From the NCBI RefSeq assembly GCF_000192575.1, contig NZ_GL876934.1:1-64000 (forward strand): DNA of 64,000 bases. The letters are read 5' to 3'. How positions within the stretch are numbered: position 1 is the first letter of the stretch; each line of letters opens with the position of its first letter. Under the pieces are notes generated by a model. It was not told the origin of the DNA. It made no database searches and saw only the letters and a program-made list of their open reading frames with translations. A program made the translations under genes and the position numbers. Shown here piece after piece: positions 51,425 through 59,966 of this stretch. The stretch is from Novosphingobium nitrogenifigens DSM 19370 (GTDB lineage Bacteria > Pseudomonadota > Alphaproteobacteria > Sphingomonadales > Sphingomonadaceae).

Positions 51425-52381
51425 GTGCCTATTTTCCGGTGTCCTGCCGTTCCCCCCAATCCCCACCCGAAAGGCATTCCCCTGGCAAGGCTCCCTCCGC
51501 TCAAGGCGTTGCAGGCATTCGAGGCGCTTGGCCGACTGGGCAGCGCGGTCGCCGCGGCGCGCGAACTGGGCGTCACCCCCGGCGCGATCAGCCAGCAGAT
51601 CAGGCGGCTGGAAGAAAGCACCGGCATCGCACTCACCGTGCGGCAGGGAACCGGCCTTGGCCTGACCCATGCGGGCCGCGCCTATCACGGTGAAATCGCC
51701 GAAGGCTTTGTACGACTTCACAATGCGCAGGCCCTGCTCGACCGCACGCAGGAACGCGATGTCCTGATCGTCAGCAGCCTGCCTTCGCTGGTTCAGCGGT
51801 GGATCGGGCCGCGCCTGTTCGAATGGGCCGACCGCGACAAGGGGCGGCTGCATCTGGTGAGCGCGGACGCGGAACCCGATCTTGCGCAAGGGGAAGCCGA
51901 TTTCCGCGTGACCTATGGCCAGCAGGTTCACGCCCACGCGCAATGGCGCGAACTCTTCACCGATCGCGTGGTTCCCGCCTGTTCGCCGCAACTGGCCGCG
52001 ACTTTGCCTTCGATGCCAAGTCCGGCGGACATTCTCGCCCTGCCCCTGCTCGGTATCGAATGGCAAAGTTCGCACGGCAGCGCGCCGGGCTGGGCCGACT
52101 GGGCAGCCTCGCTCGGCCACAGCCTCCGCCATCCGGTCAGCGTGACGTTCTCGCAATCAAGTGCCGCCATCGGCGCTGCGATCGACGGGCACGGGGTCGT
52201 GCTGGTACAGGAGGCGATGATGGGCGACGATCTTGCCAAGGGACGGCTGGTCATTGCCCATGACCACCGCCTCTCCCTCCCCCAGCCCTATTACCTTGCC
52301 TGGCCCGCGGGAATGGGGCGCGATCCCTTTGCCAGTGCGTTTCGCCGCTGGCTGATCGGCATTGCCCCGCGCCGGGGATGA
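51425..52381 (+). CDS. LysR-family regulator (GcvA-like)
   Basis: About 318 residues. The helix-turn-helix is in LPPLKALQAFEALGRLGSAVAAARELGVTPGAISQQIRRLEESTGI. The substrate-binding domain includes VLIVSSLPSLVQRWIGPRL and GEADFRVTYGQ, typical of GcvA/AmpR-type members. The start is probably GTG 51425, with AAGGG upstream; the frame stays open further upstream without homology. It is divergent from the GntR gene and convergent with the amidohydrolase gene. Confidence 0.8.
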   Translation: MPIFRCPAVPPNPHPKGIPLARLPPLKALQAFEALGRLGSAVAAARELGVTPGAISQQIRRLEESTGIALTVRQGTGLGLTHAGRAYHGEIAEGFVRLHNAQALLDRTQERDVLIVSSLPSLVQRWIGPRLFEWADRDKGRLHLVSADAEPDLAQGEADFRVTYGQQVHAHAQWRELFTDRVVPACSPQLAATLPSMPSPADILALPLLGIEWQSSHGSAPGWADWAASLGHSLRHPVSVTFSQSSAAIGAAIDGHGVVLVQEAMMGDDLAKGRLVIAHDHRLSLPQPYYLAWPAGMGRDPFASAFRRWLIGIAPRRG

Positions 52382-52394
52382 TCCCGGCGCGGGG
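52365..52394. terminator. bidirectional terminator overlapping the LysR stop
   Basis: A perfect 12-base-pair GC-rich stem, CCCCGCGCCGGG / CCCGGCGCGGGG with loop GATGAT, lies between convergent genes and includes the LysR stop codon. Confidence 0.8.
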
Positions 52395-52400
52395 AAGCCC

Positions 52401-53687
52401 TCATTTGTCGCGCATGACCTTGCCGCCCTTCATGACGAAGGCGACGCGGTGCATGACCGAAATGTCGGCCAGCGGATTGCCGGGAACCGCGACGATGTCG
52501 GCATAGCGTCCGCTGCGCAGCGAACCGATGTCCTCGCTCGCGCCGAGAAGGTCGGCGGCCCGGCTTGTTGCGGCAAGGATGGCATCGCCCGCAGGCAGAC
52601 CATTGGCGACCATCAGGTCGAATTCCATCGCATGATCGCCTTCGCCAAGGTCAGTGCCGAACGCGATCTTGACCCCGGCCTTCACGGCATTGGGGAAATG
52701 CTGCTTGGGAAAGAGGTCGTTCGCCAATTCCTTTTGCGCGGTGCCGATCATCAGCTTTTCCGGGTGATCGCGCGCGGCGGCGTAATAGACGTCGAACACG
52801 CTGAGCGTCGGAACGAGGTAAGTCCCGTGAGCCTTCATCGCCTGATAGGCTTCGGCATCGGCGAACGATCCATGCTCGACCGAATCGACGCCCGCATTGA
52901 CCGCAGCGCGAATGGCAACCGCAGGATAAAGGTGCGCCGCAACCTTGAGCCCGAGACCATGGGCGGTGCGCACCGCCTCGAGGATCTCGGCATCGGTCAT
53001 CGTCTGCGCGTGGGGATTGTCGCCGGTCGAGGCGATCCCGCCCGACGGCATCAGCTTGATGACATTGGCCCCACGCCGGTAATGCTCACGCACGCGCAGC
53101 CGCGCCTGATCGGGGGAATCGACCAGTCCCTTGCCCCATTCGGGATCGGACAGGGCCTTGTCCATGCCGGTCGCCTGATCCCCATGGCCACCGGTGGGCC
53201 CGAGCGGTTCGAGCGCGGTCCACATGCGCGGCCCTTCGATCAGGCCCGCGTCGATGGCGTGGCGCACCGCGACAGTGTCGTCCCCGCCGCCCAGATCGCG
53301 CGCAGCGGTGAAGCCCTGCTCCAGCATGGCCCGCGCGAACGAGGCATCGATGAACGCGCGATCCATCTCGTTGTGGGTGACCATCGCCTCGACGGCGTTC
53401 TCGCCCCCGGGCAAAGGCTGTCCCAGATGGACGTGACAGTCGATCAGGCCCGGCAGGACCGTCGCGTCCCGCAATTCGATAACGCTCACCCCTGCCGGAG
53501 TCTGGTATCCGGCCTCGACCGAAACGATGCGATCGCCGCGGATCAGGATCGTGCTCGGCCCCTGCAGCGTCGCGGTGACCCCGTCGATCAGATGCCCGGC
53601 ATGGATGACGATGTCCTGTGCCTGCGCCGTCCCCGACGCGAGAAGCAGAGCCGAAATCAAGGCAAGCCTTCGGGAAACACGCGCCAT
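52401..53687 (-). CDS. secreted metal-dependent amidohydrolase
   Basis: A 428-residue amidohydrolase with a Sec signal (RLALISALLLASGTAQAQ). Metal ligands are visible in order: LIDCHVHLG (HxH), ANVIKLMPSGG (bridging Lys), VAAHLYPA, SVEHGSF and AFGTDLGEG (Asp). This matches the imidazolonepropionase-related/Xaa-Pro dipeptidase branch. The start at 53687 has AAAGGTGA upstream; the longer frame has no support. It may release an amino acid from a periplasmic conjugate or dipeptide for the adjacent permease, 44 bases upstream on the same strand. Confidence 0.85.
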   Translation of the reverse strand: MARVSRRLALISALLLASGTAQAQDIVIHAGHLIDGVTATLQGPSTILIRGDRIVSVEAGYQTPAGVSVIELRDATVLPGLIDCHVHLGQPLPGGENAVEAMVTHNEMDRAFIDASFARAMLEQGFTAARDLGGGDDTVAVRHAIDAGLIEGPRMWTALEPLGPTGGHGDQATGMDKALSDPEWGKGLVDSPDQARLRVREHYRRGANVIKLMPSGGIASTGDNPHAQTMTDAEILEAVRTAHGLGLKVAAHLYPAVAIRAAVNAGVDSVEHGSFADAEAYQAMKAHGTYLVPTLSVFDVYYAAARDHPEKLMIGTAQKELANDLFPKQHFPNAVKAGVKIAFGTDLGEGDHAMEFDLMVANGLPAGDAILAATSRAADLLGASEDIGSLRSGRYADIVAVPGNPLADISVMHRVAFVMKGGKVMRDK

Positions 53688-53731
53688 TGCGTCACCTTTC
53701 AGATGGGAAAAACGGGAAGGGAAACAAGCGG

Positions 53732-55123
53732 TCACTCGGCCGCAATGACCTTTGCCGAAGCATCCCCGGCCAGCCGTGACCATACGTAATAAAGCACCCC
53801 GGAAACAAAGATGCCGACCAGCCACGAGGCATCGACCCCGTCGAGCTGCGCCACCAGCGGCCCGGTATAGAGCTTGGTCTTGAGGAACGGCACCTGCACC
53901 GCAATGCCGATCGCAAAACAGGTCAGCGCCGGACGGTTGTAACGGCCATAGACCCCGCCGTCGGGAGCGAAGAACGAGGCGACGTCATAGTCGCCGTGCC
54001 GCAACAGGTAATAGTCGACCAGGTTGATGGCGGTCCAGGGCGCCATGATGCACAAGAGGATCGAGAGGAAGCTCTCGAACGAGGCGAGGAAATCCTTGGA
54101 CGCAAGAAGCGCCGTCAGCATCGCCAGCAGGTTGAGCACGAAACCCAGGAAAACGCGCGTGCCCGCCTGCGGACGCCAGCGTGCCACCATGGTCTGGCCG
54201 ATGGTGATGGTGGTCAGAACGCCGCAATAGATGTTCATCGCGCTCGCCGAGCTGATCCCCAGCGAAAAGGCGATGACGATGTACCAGCTGATCGGCCCGA
54301 GCAGGTGCGTCAGGCCGACGACGACATCTTCCGAACCGATAATCGCGCCGAGCATCGCGCCCAGCACCATCGGCAGGATCGACCCCAGCACACAGCCCAG
54401 ATAGCTGGCCCAGAAGGCCGCGCGCGAACCGCTGCCCACCGGCAGATACCGCGAATAGTCCGAGACATAAGGCGCATAGGCAATCTGCCACACCGCGCAG
54501 ATCGAAATGGTGGCAAGGAACGCGGCCGTCGTGATCTCGCCCCGGGCCCAGAGCGCAGGCGTGTTTTCCGCCCCGCCCAGGATCCACACGAAACAGATGA
54601 TCAGGGCCGTGCCGGAAACCATGGTCATCCACTGCCCGCACTTGTGCAGCAGGTCATGGCCGAACCCGGCGCCGATCGTGCTCAACAAGGCGATCAGGGC
54701 GATCGCCGCCGGTTCCCCGATCGCCGGGGCAACGCTGTGCAAGGATTGCGCGCCGACCACGAAATTCGATGCGACGAAACCGACATAGACGACCATCATG
54801 GCGACCAGCGTAAAGACCGCCCCGACCGAGCCGAACTGCCCCCGGCTCTGCACCATCTGCGGCACGCCCAGTTGCGGCCCTTGGGCCGAATGGAGCGCCA
54901 TGAACACCCCACCGACCAGATTGCCGAGAACCAGAGCGAAAATCGCGGTCATCAACGGCAGCTTGAGCAAGGCCGTGGTCAGCGCACCCGTCACCACGGT
55001 CAGGACATGCATGTTGATGCCGAACCACAACGTGAAAAGATCGCGGGCGCGGCCATGCCGCTGGTCTGCGGGAATGGGGAAAATCGTGTGATGTTCGATC
55101 CGGCCCGATTGCGTCGGCGACAT
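53732..55123 (-). CDS. NCS1-family permease (cytosine/purine/hydantoin type)
   Basis: A 463-residue inner-membrane transporter with about twelve helices. Signatures are LFTLWFGINMHVLTVVTGAL, VPQMVQSRGQFGSVGAVF, YAPYVSDYSRYLP and APWTAINLVDYYLL. NCS1 carriers take up nucleobases, hydantoins, allantoin or related N-heterocycles with H+ or Na+. It is divergent from the aminotransferase gene, with the second HutC-like operator in between. Together with the amidohydrolase gene it would form an uptake unit. Confidence 0.9.
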   Translation of the reverse strand: MSPTQSGRIEHHTIFPIPADQRHGRARDLFTLWFGINMHVLTVVTGALTTALLKLPLMTAIFALVLGNLVGGVFMALHSAQGPQLGVPQMVQSRGQFGSVGAVFTLVAMMVVYVGFVASNFVVGAQSLHSVAPAIGEPAAIALIALLSTIGAGFGHDLLHKCGQWMTMVSGTALIICFVWILGGAENTPALWARGEITTAAFLATISICAVWQIAYAPYVSDYSRYLPVGSGSRAAFWASYLGCVLGSILPMVLGAMLGAIIGSEDVVVGLTHLLGPISWYIVIAFSLGISSASAMNIYCGVLTTITIGQTMVARWRPQAGTRVFLGFVLNLLAMLTALLASKDFLASFESFLSILLCIMAPWTAINLVDYYLLRHGDYDVASFFAPDGGVYGRYNRPALTCFAIGIAVQVPFLKTKLYTGPLVAQLDGVDASWLVGIFVSGVLYYVWSRLAGDASAKVIAAE

Positions 55124-55182
55124 GGAATTTCCCCGATTTATCTGTCGTTGCGCAGGCTGCCACCCTTGCTGGGCAGCGCCTC

Positions 55183-55200
55183 AATAATGTCTATACAAAA
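55183..55200 (+). promoter_or_regulatory. candidate HutC/GntR operator, site 2
   Basis: AATAATGTCTATACAAAA on the plus strand, 63 bases before the aminotransferase start and 60 bases before the divergent permease start. The core TGTCTATACA fits GT-N-TA-N-AC. It differs from site 1 by one base of 18 in the same orientation relative to its downstream gene. Confidence 0.65.
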
Positions 55201-55262
55201 CCAGACCCCCTGTTTAGTCAAGTGCCACACCCTCAAAAGGATGGCGGCGAAAGGTGACAGGA

Positions 55263-56369
55263 ATGACGGATCTGGTGCGGGCCGAAGTTTGCCGTATCGC
55301 GCCCTACAATGCAGGGCTGACGATTGCCGAAGTGCGCGAAAAATACAACGTCGCCACGATCACCAAGCTCGGCTCGAACGAGAATCCCATCGGCCCTTCA
55401 CCGCATGTGACACAGGCTCTCCGCGATACCGGGGCGCTTTGCGCGCTTTACCCCGATCCGGCCGGGCGGTCGCTGCGCGCCGCCCTTGCGCACAAGCTGG
55501 GAGTAGAGGCCGAACGGGTGATTCTGGGCAACGGATCGGAAGACCTGCTTTCGGTGGTTTCCCGCACGGTCCTGCGCCCCGGCGACAAGGTAGTGACCCC
55601 CTACCCCTCGTTCCCCCTTCACGAGGACTATGCGACCCTGATGGGGGCAAAAGTCGTGCGCGTTCCGGTAACGTCCGACTTTGCCATGGATATCGACCGG
55701 ATGCTCGTTGCCGCGCAAGGCGCGCGAATGCTGGTTCTTTCCAATCCGATGAACCCGGTCGGGACATGGATCGACAACGGCGCGCTCGCGCGGCTGGTCG
55801 CGGGCCTTCCCGAGACTTGCCTGCTCGTACTCGACGAGGCTTATTTCGAATATGCGCGAGGGGGCGGCTATGCCGACGGGCTCGACGTCCTGCGCGGCAT
55901 GGACCGTCCGTGGATCGTCCTCCGCACTTTTTCCAAGGCCTATGGTCTCGCGGGCCTGCGGGTCGGCTATGGCGTTACCGGCGACTTGCGCCTGCACGAC
56001 ATGATGGACCGCGTGCGCACGCCGTTCAACGTCAATGCCGCCGCGCAGACCGCTGCGCTCGCCGCATGGGCGGACGAGGATCATCTGGCCCGCGTGGTCG
56101 AACTGGCGACGACCGAGCGGGCCCGCATGGCCGACCTGCTGCGCGCCAAAGGCTATGCCTATGCGCCCTCGCGCGGCAATTTCCTGTTCGTCGATTGCGG
56201 CACATCGTCTATCGCCTTGGCCGAAACGCTGCTGCGCCAAGGGGTTATCGTCAAGCCGTGGAAACAGCCCGGCTATGATCGCTTCATCCGCATCAGCGTG
56301 GGCAACAGCGAAGACACGCTACGGCTGGGCGACGCCCTGCCCGCGCACGAGGCAGCAGGACAGGCATGA
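55263..56369 (+). CDS. HisC-like PLP aminotransferase
   Basis: A 368-residue class I/II aminotransferase related to histidinol-phosphate and aromatic aminotransferases. Features: KLGSNENPIGPSP, NGSEDLLSVVSRT, SNPMNPVGTW, LVLDEAYFEYA (PLP-contacting Asp and Tyr), TFSKAYGLAGLRVGYG (PLP Lys) and FIRISVGNSEDT. ATG at 55263 has AAAGG upstream. It overlaps the FMN dehydrogenase gene by four bases. Coupling to 2-hydroxyacid dehydrogenases suggests interconversion of an amino acid, its 2-oxo acid and the hydroxy acid, not histidine synthesis. Confidence 0.88.
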   Translation: MTDLVRAEVCRIAPYNAGLTIAEVREKYNVATITKLGSNENPIGPSPHVTQALRDTGALCALYPDPAGRSLRAALAHKLGVEAERVILGNGSEDLLSVVSRTVLRPGDKVVTPYPSFPLHEDYATLMGAKVVRVPVTSDFAMDIDRMLVAAQGARMLVLSNPMNPVGTWIDNGALARLVAGLPETCLLVLDEAYFEYARGGGYADGLDVLRGMDRPWIVLRTFSKAYGLAGLRVGYGVTGDLRLHDMMDRVRTPFNVNAAAQTAALAAWADEDHLARVVELATTERARMADLLRAKGYAYAPSRGNFLFVDCGTSSIALAETLLRQGVIVKPWKQPGYDRFIRISVGNSEDTLRLGDALPAHEAAGQA

Positions 56370-57541
56370 CGTTTCCATCGCCCCGATCCCCCCGGACATG
56401 CCATTCGGTCGAGGATTTGCGCCTTGCCGCGCAAGGGCGCCTGCCCCGGTTGCTGTTCGACTATGTCGACGGCGGTGCGCATTCGGAAACGACCATGCGC
56501 GCCAATGCCGGGGATTTCGCGCAATGGCGGCTGATGCCGCGCATCCTGCGCAATGTGCAGCATATCGATCTTTCCACCCGCTTCATGGGCGCACGCCATC
56601 GCCTGCCGTTCTGGTTCGCGCCGGTCGGCTATCTCGGCCTGTTGTCTCCGCGCGGCGACATCGCCGCCGGACGCGTTGCGTGCGAGGCCGGGACCGTCAT
56701 GGGCATCTCGACCTTTTCCATCGCCCCGCTCGAAGAGATCGCGGGCGCAGCGGGACAGTCGGCCTGCCAGCTTTACATGGTGCGCGACCGGGCAATCACC
56801 CGCGACATTCTCGACCGGGCGAAATCCGCCGGGATTTCCGACCTGATCCTGACCGTCGACACGCCCGTCACGCCGTTGCGCCCGCGTGACGCGCGCAACG
56901 GCTTTCGCGCGGTCACCCGCTTTGGCGCCCGTCATGTGCTCGACATGGTGCGCCATCCCCGCTGGCTTGCCGACATGGCCCGCAACGGGCCGGTCGAAGC
57001 GGGCAACATCGCCCGTTATGACCTGGGCAAAGGCATTCTCGAACAATCGGCGCGATTGGGTCGGGAAATCGATCCGCGTCTCGTCTGGGACGATCTCGAC
57101 TGGCTGCGCGGAGTCTGGTCGGGGCGGATTTACGTCAAGGGCGTACTGCATCCGGGCGATGCCCGCGCCTGTCGCGACCATGGTGCGGACGGCGTGATCG
57201 TCTCCAATCACGGCGGCCGCCAGCTCGATTTCGCTCCCTCGGCGATCAGCTGCCTGCCCGTCGTGCGCGAGGCTGTCGGCCCGGATTGCGAAGTCCTCTT
57301 CGACAGTGGCGTCCGCCGGGGCACCGACGTGGTCATGGCTCTGGCTCTCGGAGCCGATGCCGTCGCGCTTGGCCGCGCCTGTGCCTATGGCCTCGGCGCC
57401 TTTGGCGAAGCGGGCGTCGCCCGTGCCGTCGATCTCCTGCGTGAAGACATCGCCTCCACACTCGCCCTCATGGGCCTTGCCTCGATCGACGAGCTCAAGG
57501 CCCAGCCACGGGACGAGATCATCGCCCGGATCACTCCATAA
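56366..57541 (+). CDS. FMN-dependent L-2-hydroxyacid dehydrogenase/oxidase
   Basis: A 391-residue member of the LldD/glycolate-oxidase family. RLLFDYVDGGAHSETTMRAN, FWFAPVGYLGLLSPRGDIAA, LTVDTPV and IVSNHGGRQLD (catalytic His and Arg) are all present, followed by FDSGVRRGTDVVMALALGADAVALGR. It oxidises an L-2-hydroxy acid such as lactate, mandelate or an aryl-lactate to the 2-oxo acid. It is co-translated with the aminotransferase. Its stop overlaps the convergent acyl-CoA dehydrogenase gene by 11 bases. Confidence 0.9.
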   Translation: MTFPSPRSPRTCHSVEDLRLAAQGRLPRLLFDYVDGGAHSETTMRANAGDFAQWRLMPRILRNVQHIDLSTRFMGARHRLPFWFAPVGYLGLLSPRGDIAAGRVACEAGTVMGISTFSIAPLEEIAGAAGQSACQLYMVRDRAITRDILDRAKSAGISDLILTVDTPVTPLRPRDARNGFRAVTRFGARHVLDMVRHPRWLADMARNGPVEAGNIARYDLGKGILEQSARLGREIDPRLVWDDLDWLRGVWSGRIYVKGVLHPGDARACRDHGADGVIVSNHGGRQLDFAPSAISCLPVVREAVGPDCEVLFDSGVRRGTDVVMALALGADAVALGRACAYGLGAFGEAGVARAVDLLREDIASTLALMGLASIDELKAQPRDEIIARITP

Positions 57542-58673
57542 GCAGATCGCGGGCAATGATGTTGCGCTGAACTTCCGATGATCCCTCGTAGATGCGCATG
57601 ATGCGCAAGTCGCGGACATAGCGTTCAAGCGGCAGATCACGGATATAGCCATAGCCGCCGTGGATCTGCAGCGCAGCATCGGCGACTTTGCCTGCGGTTT
57701 CCGAGGCAAAGAGCTTGGCCATCGCGGATTGCCGCGTGAACCTCTCGCCCGCAGCACGTTTGGCCGCCGCATCGCGAGTGAGCAGCCGTGCCGCCTGCAA
57801 CTGGGTCGCCATATCGGCCAGCATCCACTGAATGCCCTGATAATCGCCCAGAAGCTGTCCACCGATCTTGCGCTGACGCACCCAGTCCCTTGCCGCGTCG
57901 AGCGCCGCTCCGGCAAGGCCGAGGCACATCGCCGCCACTTCGATGCGCCCGTTGTCGAGCACTTTCATCGCGGTGCGAAAGCCGCTGCCTTCCGCCCCGA
58001 CGCGATTGCCCGCCGGGACAAGGCAGTCGAACGCGAGTTCGAAGACGTGACCGCCGCGCAGACCCATGGTCTTTTCCGGCGCGCCGACGACAAGACCCGG
58101 CGTATCGCGATCGACGACAAAGGCGCTGATCCCGCGATGGGCCGCCTCTGGGTCGGTCACTGCAAACACGACGATGAAATCGGCATGGCCGCCGTTGGAA
58201 ATGAAATGCTTGGTTCCGGTCAGGCGATAACCGCCTTCTACAGGCACCGCGCGGCACCCCATGTCGGCCGGATTGGACCCCGCGCGCGGTTCGGTCAGGG
58301 CAAAGGCGCCCAGCGTCCGCCCCGCCGCCGCATCGGGCAGATAGCGCCCGCGCAAGTCATCACCACCACCCAGAAGAATGGCATCGGTCGCGAGGAAATG
58401 CGCCGTCAGGGCCGAAACCGTCGATCCGCAAGCCGCCGCAATCGCCGTCACGCAATCGGCAAGGGCCAGCGCGGAAAGCCCCGGACCGCCCCACCGTTCG
58501 GGCAGGTTCATGCCCATCAGGCCCATCTCGGCCAGAAGGCGCAGCTGATCATGCGGAAAGGCGGCATTTTCGTCGGTCGCCGAAGCCGAAGGAGCCAGTT
58601 CCTCGCGCGCCAGTCGCTCGACGGCGGCAATCGCGGCTTCGTCCGCCGCAGACAGGGAATGGGCCATGCTCAA
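57531..58673 (-). CDS. acyl-CoA dehydrogenase
   Basis: A 380-residue flavoenzyme of normal length. FALTEPRAGSNPADM, LTGTKHFISNGG and the C-terminal IHGGYGYIRDLPLERYVRDLRIMRIYEGSSEVQRNII (catalytic Glu in YEGSSE) match short/branched-chain acyl-CoA dehydrogenases. It oxidises an acyl-CoA to the 2-enoyl-CoA. The start overlaps the CoA-transferase stop by four bases, so the two enzymes act on the same substrate in sequence. Confidence 0.93.
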   Translation of the reverse strand: MSMAHSLSAADEAAIAAVERLAREELAPSASATDENAAFPHDQLRLLAEMGLMGMNLPERWGGPGLSALALADCVTAIAAACGSTVSALTAHFLATDAILLGGGDDLRGRYLPDAAAGRTLGAFALTEPRAGSNPADMGCRAVPVEGGYRLTGTKHFISNGGHADFIVVFAVTDPEAAHRGISAFVVDRDTPGLVVGAPEKTMGLRGGHVFELAFDCLVPAGNRVGAEGSGFRTAMKVLDNGRIEVAAMCLGLAGAALDAARDWVRQRKIGGQLLGDYQGIQWMLADMATQLQAARLLTRDAAAKRAAGERFTRQSAMAKLFASETAGKVADAALQIHGGYGYIRDLPLERYVRDLRIMRIYEGSSEVQRNIIARDLLME

Positions 58674-59872
58674 AGCTCCTTTGCCATCAAAGTGCCGCTC
58701 GCGACGAGATCGGCGATTGCTGCGGGGTTCATGCCCAGCCAGTCGCGGCAGACCGCGCTGCCATGTTCGCCAAGCCCCGGTGCCGGAGCCTGTTGCCCGC
58801 GTGCGAGCCCCCCGAAATGCACCGGCTGTTCCAGCGTCTGGATCGCACCCAGTTGCGGATGCTGCACCGTCGGCAGCAATCCGCGTGCCGCGACCTGTTC
58901 GCCTTCGAACACGGCGACCGGCTCGGCAATCGCGGAGGCAGGCACTCCGGCCTGTTCCAGCACGGCAACGGCCTCGGCCACGTCGTGCCCGCCAAGCCAG
59001 CTTTCGATCGCAGCGCGCAGGGCCGGTTCATTTTCGGTGCGCAAGGCGTCCGAAGCAAAGCGCGGATCATCGGCAAGCGCCGGCATTCCCATGCATTGCG
59101 CCAGCCGCGCAAATTGCCCGGCATTGAGCACGCAGATCACCACATGCCCGTCGCGCGCCCGAAACGTGCCGAACGGGGTCGACAGCGGATGGCGATTGCC
59201 CACGCGCCCCGGCACCGTGCCGGTCATCCATTGCGCAATCGCAGTCGGCAGTAGCGCGATCAGGGAATCGACCATGGCAATGTCGAGCCGCCGACCGCCC
59301 CCGGTGCGCTCCCGCTCGACGAGAGCCGCCATGATCGACCATGACGCGAACAGTCCGGCGGCAAGGTCGCCGATGGATTCGCCCACTTTCATCGGCGGTC
59401 CGTCGGCGTCTCCGGTCAGGGCCATGATGCCCGACATCGCCTGTGCCACGATGTCGAACGCCGGGAGAGCAGCCTGCGGCCCTTCCTGTCCGAACCCGGA
59501 AATCGCCGCATGGATCAGGCGGGGATTGGCTTCCTGCAAGGCTTGCGCACCAAGGCCGAGCCGATCGGCGACACCGGGACGGAAATTCTCGACGACGACG
59601 TCGGCTTGCGCGGCGAGACGCCGGGCCAGATCTTGTGCCTCTGGGCGCTTGAGGTCGAGCACCAGCGACCGCTTGTTGCGGTTGACCAGTTGGAACAGCG
59701 CACTTTCCCCGTCGAGAAACGGGCCGACATGGCGATAATCGTCGCCGTGCGGCGCTTCGACCTTGACCACGTCGGCGCCCAGATCGCCCAGCAGCGCCGT
59801 GCAGTAAGGGCCCGACAGGACCCGTGTGAAATCCAGAATCCTGATCCCCGCAAGGGGCCCTTCCCCGCGCAT
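58670..59872 (-). CDS. CaiB/BaiF family (class III) CoA-transferase
   Basis: A 400-residue class III CoA-transferase. The N terminus GIRILDFTRVLSGPYCTALLGDLGADVVKVE, NRNKRSLVLDLK and ADVVVENFRPGVADRLGL are diagnostic. The catalytic Asp lies in GESIGDLAAGLFA. It activates a carboxylic acid by CoA transfer for the acyl-CoA dehydrogenase encoded next. The gene is divergent from a LysR gene, 94 bases away, which likely regulates it. Confidence 0.92.
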   Translation of the reverse strand: MRGEGPLAGIRILDFTRVLSGPYCTALLGDLGADVVKVEAPHGDDYRHVGPFLDGESALFQLVNRNKRSLVLDLKRPEAQDLARRLAAQADVVVENFRPGVADRLGLGAQALQEANPRLIHAAISGFGQEGPQAALPAFDIVAQAMSGIMALTGDADGPPMKVGESIGDLAAGLFASWSIMAALVERERTGGGRRLDIAMVDSLIALLPTAIAQWMTGTVPGRVGNRHPLSTPFGTFRARDGHVVICVLNAGQFARLAQCMGMPALADDPRFASDALRTENEPALRAAIESWLGGHDVAEAVAVLEQAGVPASAIAEPVAVFEGEQVAARGLLPTVQHPQLGAIQTLEQPVHFGGLARGQQAPAPGLGEHGSAVCRDWLGMNPAAIADLVASGTLMAKEL

Positions 59873-59938
59873 GGCCTGCGCCTCCTATGCCTGATGCCGT
59901 GGCGACAGGAAGTAGGGCGCGCGCGCCTATAGAAAAAA

Positions 59939-59962
59939 TATTCAATTCACATTATCACAATA
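59939..59962. promoter_or_regulatory. candidate LysR site in the CoA-transferase/LysR intergenic region
   Basis: TATT (59939-59942) and AATA (59959-59962) form a loose AT-rich inverted pair around a 16-base spacer; two CTATAG palindromes flank it. Position between divergent genes suits a LysR autoregulatory site. Confidence 0.3.
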
Positions 59963-59966
59963 GGCT

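Noticed and set aside
55263..56369. assignment as biosynthetic hisC
   Set aside because: The gene is coupled to a hydroxyacid dehydrogenase and preceded by a HutC-like operator, with no other his biosynthesis gene nearby.
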